Both the position numbers and the translations under genes were made by a program. From the NCBI GenBank assembly GCA_964630925.1, contig CAZVZK010000032.1, forward strand, positions 12,966-76,965: 64,000 nucleotides of DNA. Reading direction: 5' to 3'. The notes beneath the pieces are model-generated. The model was not told where the DNA came from. It did not search any database and saw only the letters and a program-made list of their open reading frames with translations. The stretch is from RGDT01 sp964630925 (GTDB taxonomy: Bacteria; Planctomycetota; Planctomycetia; Gemmatales; Gemmataceae). Positions 1-11,300 of this stretch are shown piece by piece (position 1 is the first letter of the stretch; every line of letters starts with the position of its first letter).

Positions 1-259
1 CGTGGCTGCCGTCGTCGATGAAGACGGTGACGCCGGCCAGCCCCGGCTCGGCGGCGCGGACGCCGTCGGCGTTGAGGTCCTGGAAGACCGATCCGAGGAT
101 GGAGACCGCCATCAGCGTGCGGTCCTCGAGTGGCTCCAGGTAGGGCCGGACGGGGAGGGGCGCGTGGCGGATGGGGGAGGTGCGGCGGGCGAACCACCGG
201 CGGATGCGGGAAGAGAGAGTGTGGGTGGTCTCGGGACGGTGCTTGGGGGTAGGGGGCAT
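1..259 (-). CDS. Surface/secreted protein, SdrD B-like domain, 5' end only
   Basis: This is the first 86 codons of a gene that runs off the left edge of the window. Translation from the ATG at 259 gives a basic N-terminus rich in Thr, Arg and Pro, then YLEPLEDRTLM at about residues 45-55. That is the planctomycete LEP-x-LEDR-type motif found at the start of many exported giant proteins. It is followed by a segment reading FQDLNADGVRAAEPGLAGV, which matches the start of SdrD B-like/Cna-B repeats (F-x-D-x-N-x-D-G-x-x-x-x-x-E-P-G). An AAGGAG Shine-Dalgarno sequence lies 9 nt before the ATG and supports the start. The product is probably a secreted or surface adhesin-like protein. The rest of its architecture cannot be seen. 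Confidence 0.75.
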   Translation of the reverse strand, partial: MPPTPKHRPETTHTLSSRIRRWFARRTSPIRHAPLPVRPYLEPLEDRTLMAVSILGSVFQDLNADGVRAAEPGLAGVTVFIDDGSH

Positions 260-340
260 GGGCAAACACTCCTTCTTTGAGTTACCCGCGTCGGTCATCA
301 CGGCATACCACGTCCCCGTCCGAGCTGGGTACGGTTATCA

Positions 341-364
341 GGCCTGGGCGGCATCCGCCAGGCC
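341..364. other. GC-rich hairpin upstream of surface protein gene
   Basis: GGCCTGG-CGG (with one extra G) pairs with CCGCCAGGCC around a CAT loop, a 10-bp stem with one bulge. It lies about 80 bp upstream of the start at 259, in the 5' leader direction on the minus strand. No T-run follows on either strand, so it is not a classical intrinsic terminator. A leader structure or a weak terminator for the TPR gene upstream are both possible. Confidence 0.35.
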
Positions 365-469
365 GTCAGCAACGAGTAGGGTCATAAGACCCAACGTAAA
401 GCCACGCCCAACCGGACAAGAATTCCCCGAAGGGGGCAGGGTTCTCCCCGCGTGTCCGCTCACCCGACA

Positions 470-654
470 TCTGGAATTAGACAGAAGTAGACGGTGTGGA
501 TGGCCAGGGGGCTGACGTCGGCGGCCTGACAACACGGGTTGAAATGCCAATCCCGCCACGAATTTGCATTTCAGGGGGGTGCCTGGGGGGGTGCAATGCA
601 ATGCAATCCGCCGCACACCCGCCCCACCACTGTCTACTTCCGTCCAATTCCAAC
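470..654. repeat. Imperfect 27-bp inverted repeat with 131-bp spacer
   Basis: The arms at 470-496 and 628-654 are reverse complements with about five mismatches in 27; the shared core reads GGAATT-G/A-GAC-x-GAAGTAGAC. The spacer has no open frame of interest and contains a short GCAAT/ATGCA repeat near 593-607. It may be a degraded miniature inverted-repeat element or a transcript-end structure. No target-site duplication is obvious. Confidence 0.4.
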
Positions 655-807
655 ACCCACCTGAACGGGGATCTCGCTGGGTCTGGGGCATCGGGTGGCC
701 GTCCCCATTGAGGGCAATCAGCACCGACTGTACCTGTTGGGGGAGGAAACACAAGCCAGCAGGGTGCGAAAGCGGCGGCCTCGCGGCCGGCCGGGGCTTC
801 GATGTCG

Positions 808-2316
808 TCATGACCGGCCCCCCTTCTCTGCTCGGGCCTGGCCGTCCGGCGGGGCGCCCCCGAATCCCTGGACGTAGGGGGCGAGGGCGTGCGAGCACTC
901 CTCCCGCTCGGCGGGCGGGGCGGCCTCCCAGGCGCGGCGGGCCCAGCGGGCGGCCTCGTCGCCGTCGCCGGCCTCGGCGTGGGCCGCCGCCAGGGTGCAG
1001 AGGCAGCCCCAGTCCTGCCAGGCGGACAGCTCGCAGGCGCGTTTGGCCAGCTCCAGGCCCATGGCCCCGTGTCTGAGGCGGGCGTCGGGCCAGGCGATCC
1101 ACACCCAGGCAAATTTGCCGTAGGCGGCCGCGGACCGGGGGCTGAGGCGGACCGCCTCGATGTGGTCGGTCAGGGCGCGCTCGTGGTCGTTGATGGCGGC
1201 GAAGGCCCGGCCACGGTTCAGGTAGGCCGCCATCGCACGCGGGTTGATCTCCACGGCGCGGTCGAAGTCGGCCACGGCGAGGGCGTAGTCGCCCTTGCCG
1301 CTGTACGCCAGGCCCCGCTGGTTGTGGGCGGCAGCCAGGCCGGGGCTGAGCGCGAGCGCCTCGGTGAAGTCGCCGATGGCCGGGTCGTAGGCGCCGCGTT
1401 CGAGGTACATGCCCCCCCGGCCGAGGTACGCGGGGGCGAAGCGGGGTGCGTGCCGGATGGCCGCGGTGTAGTCGGCGAGGGCCTGTTCGTCGTCGCCGCG
1501 CCCGCGGCTCAGGTCGGCGCGGTGGAAGTAGGCGTAGCCGAGGGAGGGGTCGAGCTCGATTGCCCGGGTGTAGTCGGCGATGGCGTGGGCGGAGTCGCCC
1601 CGTGCGGAGTGGAGGAAGGCCCGGTTGTAGTAGGCGAGGGCGAAGCCGGGCCGGGCCTCCACCTCGGCGTCGTAGTCGGCCAGGGCGGCGTCGTATTCGC
1701 CGAGGGTGGTGTAGACGAAGCCGCGGTTGTGGTAGGCGTTGGCCAGGCTGGGGGACAGGCGGAGGGCGGCGGTGAAGTCCTCGGCGGCGGGGGCCGCCTG
1801 CCCCTGGGCGGCCAGGCAGAATCCGCGGTTGAGGTAGGCCATCGCCAGGCCCGGGCCGAACTTGACGGCCTGGTTGCAGTCCTCGATGGCGCGGCCGTAC
1901 TGCTTCAGGGCGGCGTAGGCGAGGCCGCGGTTGGTGTACGCCCCGGCGCAGCGGGGGTCGAGTCGGAGGGCGGTGTCGAAGTCGGCGATGGCCCGCGAGT
2001 AGTCCTTGCAGGCGGCGAAGGCGTAGCCCCGGTTGTTGTAGATGACCGCGTCGTGGGGGTCGTTGCTCAGGGCGGCGTTGAACATCTCGATCGCGCGGGT
2101 GTATTCCCGCTGGGCCACCAGGGCGCGGCCCTCGCGGTTGCAGGCGACGGCGGCCTCGCGGCGGGCGGGCCCGCCGAACAGGTCATCGGCCAGGGCCGCC
2201 TGCCGCCAGGCCTGGGTCGGGCCGAGCGTGGCCCCGCAGCCGGGGCAACGCACCCTGCTGGCCTGCTGATCAGGCCAGGGCAGGGGCATCCGGCAACGAG
2301 GACAGGACGGCTGCAT
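808..2316 (-). CDS. Zinc-ribbon TPR-repeat protein
   Basis: The product is a 502-residue soluble protein. The N-terminus has a C-x2-C ... C-x2-C knuckle (C5, C8, C24, C27) typical of a small zinc ribbon. From about residue 50 to 440 there are roughly eleven tetratricopeptide repeats of 34 residues (for example AYNNRGYAFA, AIADFDTALRLDP), which form a helical scaffold for protein-protein contacts. No signal peptide or membrane segment is seen. A GGAG sequence 7 nt before the ATG supports the start. The gene begins 42 bp after the stop of the giant surface-protein gene on the same strand, so the two are probably co-transcribed. It may be a scaffold or accessory factor for that protein, which is inference from position only. 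Planctomycete TPR proteins are numerous and mostly uncharacterised. Confidence 0.85.
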   Translation of the reverse strand: MQPSCPRCRMPLPWPDQQASRVRCPGCGATLGPTQAWRQAALADDLFGGPARREAAVACNREGRALVAQREYTRAIEMFNAALSNDPHDAVIYNNRGYAFAACKDYSRAIADFDTALRLDPRCAGAYTNRGLAYAALKQYGRAIEDCNQAVKFGPGLAMAYLNRGFCLAAQGQAAPAAEDFTAALRLSPSLANAYHNRGFVYTTLGEYDAALADYDAEVEARPGFALAYYNRAFLHSARGDSAHAIADYTRAIELDPSLGYAYFHRADLSRGRGDDEQALADYTAAIRHAPRFAPAYLGRGGMYLERGAYDPAIGDFTEALALSPGLAAAHNQRGLAYSGKGDYALAVADFDRAVEINPRAMAAYLNRGRAFAAINDHERALTDHIEAVRLSPRSAAAYGKFAWVWIAWPDARLRHGAMGLELAKRACELSAWQDWGCLCTLAAAHAEAGDGDEAARWARRAWEAAPPAEREECSHALAPYVQGFGGAPPDGQARAEKGGRS

Positions 2317-2358
2317 CCGAAGGCTCCGGTGCGGTTCAGGGGGAGGCCCACAGGGCGG

Positions 2359-5300
2359 TCACAACAGCTCGGGGTCGATGTCCGTGGGGGGCTGCTCGCC
2401 CTTGGACAGATCGATGACCTTATCCAGGGGGTCGGACGACGTGGACGAGGTGCTCGTGTTCGCCAGGAACCAGTCCAGGCCGGACGAGCCGGTGAGCTGG
2501 TCGATGGACGAGTCGCTGAACACGGTCTGCTCGCCGAGGGTGTTGTCGCCGCGGAGGAACGTGTCGGCGTTGAGGCGTTGGTCGTAGGTGCCGCCGCTGT
2601 AGGCGACGCCCAGGATGTTCCGCACGCGGTCCAGGTAGGAGTGGGCCGAGGTCCACTCCTTCATGATCAGGCTCAAGGAGTCGCGGTCGGCGTCGAAGGA
2701 CGTGTAGCCCGCGACCAGGATGTCGTCGCCGGAGTCGCCGACGAGCTTGTCGGCGCCGAACCCGCCGATGAGCAGGTCGCGGCCCTCGCCGCCGACGAGG
2801 ACGTCGTCGCCGCCGCCGCCGACGAGGATGTCGTCGCCGGAGCGGCCGGTGAGCTGGTCGCTGCCGCTGCCGCCGAGGACGATGTCGTTGCCGTCGCCGG
2901 CGTCGATGCGGTTGGCGCCGCCGCCGGTGATCAGGACGATGTCGTTGCCGCCCTCCGCCCAGATCTTGTTGTCGCCGCCCCCCGCCGTGATGGTGTCGTC
3001 ACCGGCGCCGGAGCGGATCTCGTTGGCGCCGCCGCCGGCCGTGATGAGATCCTTGCCGGCGCCGCCCCAGATCTTGTTGCGGCCGTCGCCCACCACGACG
3101 ATGTTGTCACCGCCGCCGGTGCGGATTTGGTTGTTACCGTTGCCGGCCAGGACGGTGTCGCCGCCCCCGTCCGTCCAGACCTTGTTCCTGCCGTCGCCCG
3201 CGGTGATGACATCGTTGCCGGCGCCGGCCCAGACGAAGTTGTCGCCGCCCAGGAGGTCGATGACATTATCGGCGCCGTTGCCGGTCACGCGGTCGGCGAA
3301 GGCCGTGCCCTTCAGGTTCTCGATGGAGCCGTGGATGGCGAGGGTATTGAAGGTGCTGCCGCACGCCCGATCGTCGCCCTCGTCACGATCATGGAGCTCG
3401 TCGTCGTCGTCCTCCCAGTCGTTGACCAGGCTCTGGGTCTGGCCGGCGGTCTTGCCCAGGTTGATGTGGATGCCGGCCCAGGCGGACGAGAAGTCGAGCG
3501 TATCGACGCCCTCGGTGTCGTAGATAACGTCCGCCGCGCCGAGGCCCAGCACGTAGGTATCGTTGCCCGCCCGGCCGCTCAGGACGTCGGAACCGGGGCC
3601 GCCGGTGAGGACGTTGTTCTGCCCGTCGCCGGCGAGGGAGTCGTTGCCCGAGCCGCCGGTGACGTTCTGGATCGTGCCCGTGACGATCCCGGCGGTGCCG
3701 GCCGCCGTGCCCGCGGCGAGATCGACGGCCACGCCCGTGGTGTACGCCGAGTAATCCAGGGTGTTGACGCCGCCGCCGCCGTCGATCCTGCCGGCGGTGG
3801 CCGCCCCGTTGGCGAAGAAGAAGCGGTCATTTCCGCCGCCGCCGATCAGGTTCTTGACGCCCGTGTAGGTGGTGCCGTTGAGTCTCACCTGCCCACCGCC
3901 GAGGATCTCCCAGGTGTTGTCGCCGTTCCCTGCGACGAGCGTGTCGCTGACGGTGAGGGTGGCGGCCTGCGTGGTCACCGTGTAGTTGGCGAGCGCATCG
4001 GGGAAGGTGCCTGGGCCGCTGAAGGTGGCCGTTTCGCCGTTGACCGTGATGCCGGTCACCGTGATGCTGTACTGCCCCACCGGGGCGGACGCCGCGGCCC
4101 CGTCGCTGGCGTAGGTGGCGCTGATGTCGTCGCCGGCCGCCACACCCGAGATGGTGCCGGTGAGGAGGGCGGCGGTGCCGCCCTCCTTGATCAGGTCATT
4201 CGGCGTGACGGTGAGGCCGCGCTTCGTGATGTCCGCGAGGGTGGTCGTGGTGTCGTTGACGGAGTAATTGCCGGCGTGGGCGCCCGCGAGGGAGAGCCCC
4301 GTGGCGGTGACCGTCTTGCCGGTGCCGACGTTCCTGTCGTCGAACGTGGCGGTGCCGCCCACGTAGGTCACGTCGTCGGTGCCGAGGACGCCGTCCAGGG
4401 TGCGCGTGGCGATCGTGGCGCTGGCGTTGCCGTCGTACACCTTGTTCGACGCCGTCACGCTGCCGCTGATCCAGAGCTTCGTGATCGTCGCGGCCGTGGT
4501 GGCGGTGTCGTTGACGGAGTAGTTGCCGGCGTCGGCGCCGGTGAGGGAGAGCCCCGTCGCAGTGACCGTCTTGCCGGTGCCGACGTTCCTGTCGTCGAAC
4601 GTGGCGGTGCCGCCCANNNNNNNNNNNNNNNNNNNNNNNNNNNNNNNNNNNNNNNNNNNNNNNNNNNNNNNNNNNNNNNNNNNNNNNNNNNNNNNNNNNN
4701 NNNNNNNNNNNNNNNNCGTCGTACACCTTGTTCGACGCCGTCACGCTGCCGCTGATCCAGAGCTTCGTGATGTCGGCGGCCGTGATCGCGGTGGTGCTGG
4801 CGAGGACGTAGTTGAAGGCGTCATCCCCGGTGAGGGTGATGCCCGTGACCGACACCTCCTTGGCTTCGCCCACGTTCCTGTCGGCGAACGACGCCGAGCC
4901 GGAGAACGAGAGGTCGTCGGCGCCGACCCTGTTGGCGGCGGTGAACAGCACCGAGGCGTCCGTGGTGCCGTCGTAGCCCCTGTCCACGCCGGCCACGAGC
5001 AGGTCCACGGTGCGCGGCGTGACCGTCACCGTCTGGCTGTAGTCGGCGGAATCCCCGTCCTTGTCGAAGACGCGCACGAAGACCGTGTGGGTGCCGGCCG
5101 TCAGCAGCTCGAAGACGTCCGTGGACGAGAACGAGGCGTCGTCGTAGCTGTCCGCCAGCCCGTCCTCGGTGAGGGCGAAGCTGTAGTGCAGCCCCGCCTC
5201 CACGTCCGCCGCCCCGGCGTCATCCGCCGTCGCGCTGACGGCCAGATCGTCGCCGTACACGATCTCCGCGGGTGCGGTCAGCACGCCGGACGGGATGGCG

Positions 5301-8300
5301 TTGGTGACCTCGACCTGGAGGGCCGCCTCCCCGAAGACGCCGTCGTCGTTGGTCACCTTGACGGAGACGGTGTAGAGGCCGTCGTCGTCGTAGGTGTGGG
5401 TCAGGTCGAACCAGGGGGTGGTCAAATCATCGAAGGTCCGAGTGTGGCCGTCGCCGTAGGAGACCTCCACGTCCCAGAAGGCCGCGCCGCCCAGGTCGGT
5501 GACGTACACCGTGCGGGTGAATTCGGACCCCTCCGGCAGCGTCGCGCCGTCCCCGGCGCCCACCGCCACGGTGCTGTAGGAGGCGTCGCCGGCGCTGCCG
5601 GCGACGACGCTGTCCCTGCCCGCCCCGCCGATCAGGATGTTGCTGACGCCGGCCGCCCCCACCAGGGTGTCGTCGCCCTCGCCGCCGTCGATGGTGTCGC
5701 CGGCGCCGCTCACGCTGGCCGCCTTGAAGCGGTACATGAACAGCTCGTACGTACGCGGGGACGCGAACTCCAGCGGCGCGCCCTCGCCGTCCACGCCCCG
5801 GGTCGTGACGCGGACGAAGTACTCGCCGTCGGAAGGCAGTGTGAGGTCGATGATGATCGGGTCGACCGCCTCGAACTCGTCGTCGTTGGACGCCGTGTTG
5901 CCGAAGTAGGCGATCACGTTGCCGGCGGCGTCGGTGACCTCGATCACGCCGTTGAGGGGGCGGAATTGGCCGGGGCGGAGGAGGCCGTCGGAGACCAGCT
6001 CCAGGTTCAGCAGGTCGCCCTGCCGGCCCTGGAAGGAGTAGACGTCCACCTCGTCAATGGCCGACATGGAGGCGAGGACGCTCACGGCGGCCACGTCGAA
6101 CCGCTTGCCGAGATTAAGGGCGCCCGCCCCGAGGGTGTTGGGGACGCGCAGGCCGACGAGGTCCAGCCCCTGGGCCGAGGCGACGTCGGCGTGGGGGCCG
6201 GCCGTCTCGCCCACCAGGACGCCGCTCTCCGCCGAGGCGTAGAAGGCCATCGACAGGCGGATGGCCTCGCGCTCGCCGAAGTAGGCGTCCTCGAACAGCG
6301 CGCCGATGCTGCTGCCGGTGCTGGCGGGCGAGGCGATGATGTGCAGGTTCGTCTCGAAGGCGGACGCCGGGCCGGGGTAGGCCGGGTTGTAGGCGCCCGC
6401 GCCGGGCGGGTTGTGGATGCCGTAGCCGAGCGGGCCGAAGGCGTCGGCGTGCCGCAGCCCCAGCATGTGGGCGACCTCGTGGCCGGCGATGGTCGAGGAG
6501 GCCATGATCCAGTCGAGGGAGTCGCCGTACGGCTGCCCGGGGCCCTGCTGCCCTGGCAGCAGCCCGTTGGCCTGCACCAGCACCTCGCCGGCCAGGCTCA
6601 GGTTGCGGAAGTCCACCTCGTCCGACACGCCGCCGGGGGCCTCGGTGCCGTCCTCCTCGACGCGCGGGCGGTTGAAGATCTCGGAGGCGAACACCCCGTT
6701 GCCGCCCGTGGCCACCGAACGGGCGTGCGCCCGCAGGGCGGCCTCGGCCACGGTCTCGCCTTCGGCGGCCTGGATGAACTCGACGCGGAACCACCACGTG
6801 GTCGGGTCGTTCGGGTCGGCGTCGGCGCCGTGATAGAGGGCCTCCAGGCGGGCCTGGATGGCGTCCCGCTCGTCCCGGGAGTAGACGTGATCGTCGGTGC
6901 CGGAGTCGATGACGGCCCCGGTGACGGGGTCCGTGACCACGACGTTCGTGTAGGTGTCGAAGTCGAGCAGGACCACCTGGGTGCGGCCGTTCCAGCCGCT
7001 GACCGAGGTGATGCGGGCGTCGCCGCCGGAGTCGCCCCGCAGGACGTTGGCCAGGTCGTTGCCGGTGATCGTGTCGGCGTAGGCCGTGCCGATCACGCCG
7101 TTGATGCTCAGGCCGCTGAGCAAGCGGAGCGACAGGTTCGAGGCGACCGTCTGCGGCGTGACATCACCGAGGTCCACCGAGACGCCGGACCCGAAGCCGG
7201 AGAAGTCGAGCGTCGCGCCGCCGAGGTCCGCCTCACCGATGGTGAAGCTGCCCTGTGCGCCGGCCAGGAAGGAGTAGGTGTCCTCGCCGGCCCCGCCGTC
7301 GAGGGAGATCACGCCGCCCGTGCCGCCCACCGAGGCGCGGTCGGTGCCGGCGCCTCCGCGGAAGACGACATCGACGTGGTCGCCGGTGTTGATGAAGGTG
7401 TCTTCGCCGCCGGCCCCGTCGAACTCGATCCTCAGCCTCTGGGTGCTGCCATCCGCGAGGAGGATGCCACTCCCGGAGCCGGAGTTGATGACCGTGTTGG
7501 CCGAGGGCGTGCCGCGGACCGTGATGGATCCGACGAGGTCGCCGGTGTTGGTGATGACGGCGAAGTCGGCATCGAGGGCGCTGATGCTGGAGACGTTGTC
7601 GCCCTCGTTGGTCAGCCGGCCGAACACCGCCCCGTCGGCCTTCAATGAGGCGACGCCGGAGGCCTGGTTGGTCAGGGTGTTGAAGATCGACCCGCTGACG
7701 TCGATCGTGCCGCCCGTCGCGCCGGAGAAGTTCCACAGGTCGGCGAACGCGGCCCCGGCGGCGTGGATGTCCGACTGGGTGGAGGCGTTGTACGCCCCGC
7801 TGAACGTGCCCTGGCTGAGGTCCACCGACAGGCCTGAGCCGTTGAACAGGCCCTGGTAGAAGGTCGCACCCGTCAGCACCACGTCGACGTCCGTGGTCGT
7901 GGCGTCGCCCAGTTGCAGGACGTGGAAGGCGGCCCCCGAGGCGTCGAGGGTGAAGCCGCTGCCGCGGAGCAGCACGCCGGTGGAGGCGAGGTTGGGCCCC
8001 GTCTCGACGACGTTGCCGTTGGAGGCGGACAGGGCGTTGGACAGGGACGGGACACGCAGGAACGTGGACCGGGGGGCCGCGAGCTGGCGGCAGGCGGCGC
8101 AGCCGCAGAACGACCAGTTGGTGTCGCCGGTGTTGAGCTGGCTCCCGGACCCGGCCGGGGGGGCGACGGGGATCGGGCGCGGCGTCGAGCCCGGCTTCGG
8201 GACGTCCTCGAGGAACTCTTCGAGCGAAGCCTCCAGGTCCGTCCGGCCGGCGTTGGCGCCGGCAAGGTTCACCGACCCGCCGGTGAGCTGCAGATCAAGG

Positions 8301-11300
8301 ACGTCGAACCGGGCCCCCGGGGCGTTGATGACGGCGTCGTGGCCCTCGACGAGGATGCCGGTGGCGTGCAGCCCGGTCAGGGTGAACGTGCCGCCGTTGA
8401 TGTCCAGCAGGGCGAGCAGGCTCGTGTCCAGGCCGGAGGCCTCGACGTCCAGCGTGGTGCCCTTGAAGAGGGCGAAGCCGGACGCCTCCACGTCGAGCAG
8501 GTCGGCCTGAACGCCGGTGCCCTCGATGTCCAGGGCGTGGACATGGAGGCCTGAGGCGTCGGTGTCGAGCGAGGTGGCGGCGACGGTGGCCAGCCCGGAC
8601 GCCTCGACGTCCAGCAGGGTGCGAGTGTCGAGGCCGGTGCCGTCCACGTCGAGAAGCCGGACGTTCAGGCCGGTGCTCTCCAGGTCGAGGAGGGCGGTCT
8701 TCAGCCCGGACGCCTCGACATCGAGGGCGCCGCCGTTGAAGCCCGCGCCGACGAGGAAGCCCGTGCCGTCCACGTCCAGCGCGCCGGCCTTGAACCGGCC
8801 CAGGCCGGTGGCGTCGAGGTCGAGGCGGGACGCCGACAGCCCGGAGGCCTCGACGTCGAGGAAGCTCACGTTGAAGCCGGTGCCTTCGATGTCGAGGCCG
8901 GCCGCGTCGATGTCCAGCGCGCCGAGCGCGGCCACGGTGAGGCCGGCGGCGTCGATGTCGAGCCGGCGGGCCTTGAAGCCGCCGCCGTCGATGTCAAGGC
9001 CGAGGCCGTCGATGTCGAGGCCGGCGCCGGCGTGCAGGTGGAAGCCGATGCCCTCGAGGTCGAGGCGCTGGGCCGCCAGGCCGGTGGCGTCGACGTCGAG
9101 CCGCCTGCCCGCGAGCCCGGCGCCGTCGACGTCCAGATGGCTGACCTTGACGCCGTTGACGCGGAGGCCTGTGCCTTCGAGGTCGAGGCTCGCGGCGACA
9201 CGGAGGCCGGTGCCGTCGAGGTCGAGGGCTCGTTGTGCCTTCAGGAAGCCGGTGCCGTCGAGGTCCATCCGGCCGGCCTTGAACACGGTGTAGCCGGCCC
9301 CGTCGAGGTCGAGGCCGCCGCCGTCGATGTCGAGGTCGCCGAGCCGCATCCCGGAGGCATCGACGTCGAGGAACACGGCGCGGAAGCCGCTGCCCTCAAG
9401 GTCCAGGCCGGTGCCGTCGGTGTCGAGGCCGGTGCCGTCCACGTCGAGCGCGCCGACCTTGAGCGCCGCGAGGCCGGCGGCGTCGAGGTCGAGCCGGGCG
9501 GCGCGGAGGCCTGCGCCGTCGACGTCGAGGCCGACCCCGTCCGTGTCGAGGGCGGTGAAGGTGGCGTGGAAGCCGGAGCCCTCGAGGTCGAGGGAGGCGG
9601 CCTTGAGGCCGCTGGCCTCGAGGTCGAGCCGGCCGCCGGGGAGGGACAGGCCGCCCCCGTCGATGTCGAGGCTGTGGAGGCTGAGGCCGGCGGCCTCCAG
9701 GTCGAGGCCGGCGCCGTCAACGTCGAGTGCCTTGAGCCGGGAGAGGCCGGAAGCCTCCAGGTCGAGCAGGGACAGCGCGAGGCCGGTGCCCTCGATGTCG
9801 AGGGCGGCGGCCTTGAGGCCCGTGGCGTCGGTGTCGAGGGCGGTGGCGGTGACGAAGGCAAAGCCGGAGGCGTCGAGGTCGAGGAGGGTGCGTGCCAGGC
9901 CGGAGGCGTCGGTGTCGAGCAGGCGGGCGTTGAGGCCGGTGCCTTCGAGGTCGAGCAGGCCGGCCTTGAGGCCGGTGGCCTCCACGTCGAGGCCCGCGCC
10001 CCGGATGCGTGCCAGGCCGGCGGCGTCCACGTCGAGGAGCCGGGCGTTCAGGCCGGTGCCCTCGATGTCGAGGAGGTTGACGTGCAGGCCGGCCGCGTCG
10101 GTGTCGAGTGACGTGGCGAACAGCGTGGCGAGCCCGGCCGCGTCGAGGTCGAGTAGGCTCCGCGACAGCCCCGAGGCGTCGGTGTCGAGCAGGTTGGCGT
10201 GGAAGCCGGTGCCTTCCAGATCGAGCTGGCCGGCCTTGAGGCCGGTGGCGTCGAGGTCGATGGAGGTGGCCCCGACCCGCAGGCCGCTGGCGTCGATGTC
10301 GAGGCGTCCCGCGCTGAAGCCCGTGGCCGCCAGGTCCAGCCCCATGCCGTCCAGGTCCAGCGCGCCGCTGGTGCGGATCACGGCGAGGCCGGAGGCCTCG
10401 ACGTCGAGGAGCCTGGCGTCGAGGCCGGTGCCCTCGATGTCCAGCAGGCTCGTCACCTGCCCGTTGACCGAGAACGCCCCCGCCTTCACGGAGGCGAGGC
10501 CGGCGCCGTCGATGTCCAGGCGGGTCGCGCGGAAGCCGGTGCCCTCGAGGTCGAGGCCGGTGGCGTCCAGGTCGAGGAGGTTCAACCTGAGGCCCGTCGC
10601 CTCGATGTCCAGCTTGCCGCGCACCTTCAGCCCCGTCCCGTCCACGTCCAGGCCGGTGCCACGCATCGACAGCCCGATGGCGTCGAGGTCGAGGAGGCTG
10701 GCGCGGAGGCCCGCGCCGTCGATGTCGAGCTGGTTGACGTGCAGGCCGGAGCCGTCGAGGTCGAGCCCCGTGGCGAAGACGGAGGCGAAGCCGGAGGCGT
10801 CGACGTCGAGCAGGCCGCGGGAGAGGCCGGCGCCGTCGAGGTCGAGGAGGCTGGCCCGGAAGCCAGAGCCGTCCAGGTCCATGCGCGCCGCCCTCAGGCC
10901 GGCGGCTTCCAGGTCCAGGCCCGTGCCGTCCAGGTCCATGCTGGCGAGCTTGAGGCCGGAGCCGTCCACGTCGAGGAGGTTGAAACGCAGGCCGCCCGCG
11001 TCGATGTCCAGCCGGCTCCCGGCCAGCCCGGCGCCGTCGATGTCCATGCCGGCGATACGGAGGCCGGAGCCGTCCACGTCCAGGCTCCCCAGGCGGAGGC
11101 CCGCGGAGTCGATGTCCAGGTTCGCGGTCCGCAGGCCGGTGCCGTCGAGGTCCAGGCCCCTGCCGCGCAGCGAGAAGCCCGAGGCCTCGAGGTCGAGCAG
11201 CGAGGTGGTCTTGCGCAGGCCGCTGGCGTCCACGTCGAGGCGGCCCAGGCTCAGGCCGGTGGCCGCGAGGTCCAGCCCCGTGCCGTCCACGTCGAGAGAG

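Larger units (their letters stand above)
260..807. other. Intergenic region, 548 bp
   Basis: No convincing gene is present; the open frames here on either strand are extensions or shadows of neighbouring genes. It holds the probable promoter region of the minus-strand surface protein, a GC-rich hairpin at 341-364, a small GGGTC-ATAA-GACCC hairpin near 380-393 and a long-range inverted repeat (470-496 and 628-654). No recognisable sigma-70 promoter was found. Confidence 0.6.

Noticed and set aside
4196..4716. Frameshift or pseudogene near the 3' part of the giant gene
   Set aside because: The frame change coincides with a 100-N gap whose true length should be a multiple of three; both sides encode the same YDG repeat.
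889..4755. 1288-codon open frame on the plus strand opposite the TPR gene and the giant gene
   Set aside because: Antisense shadow of GC-rich genes; composition is almost only V, G, A, D, R and no domain is visible.
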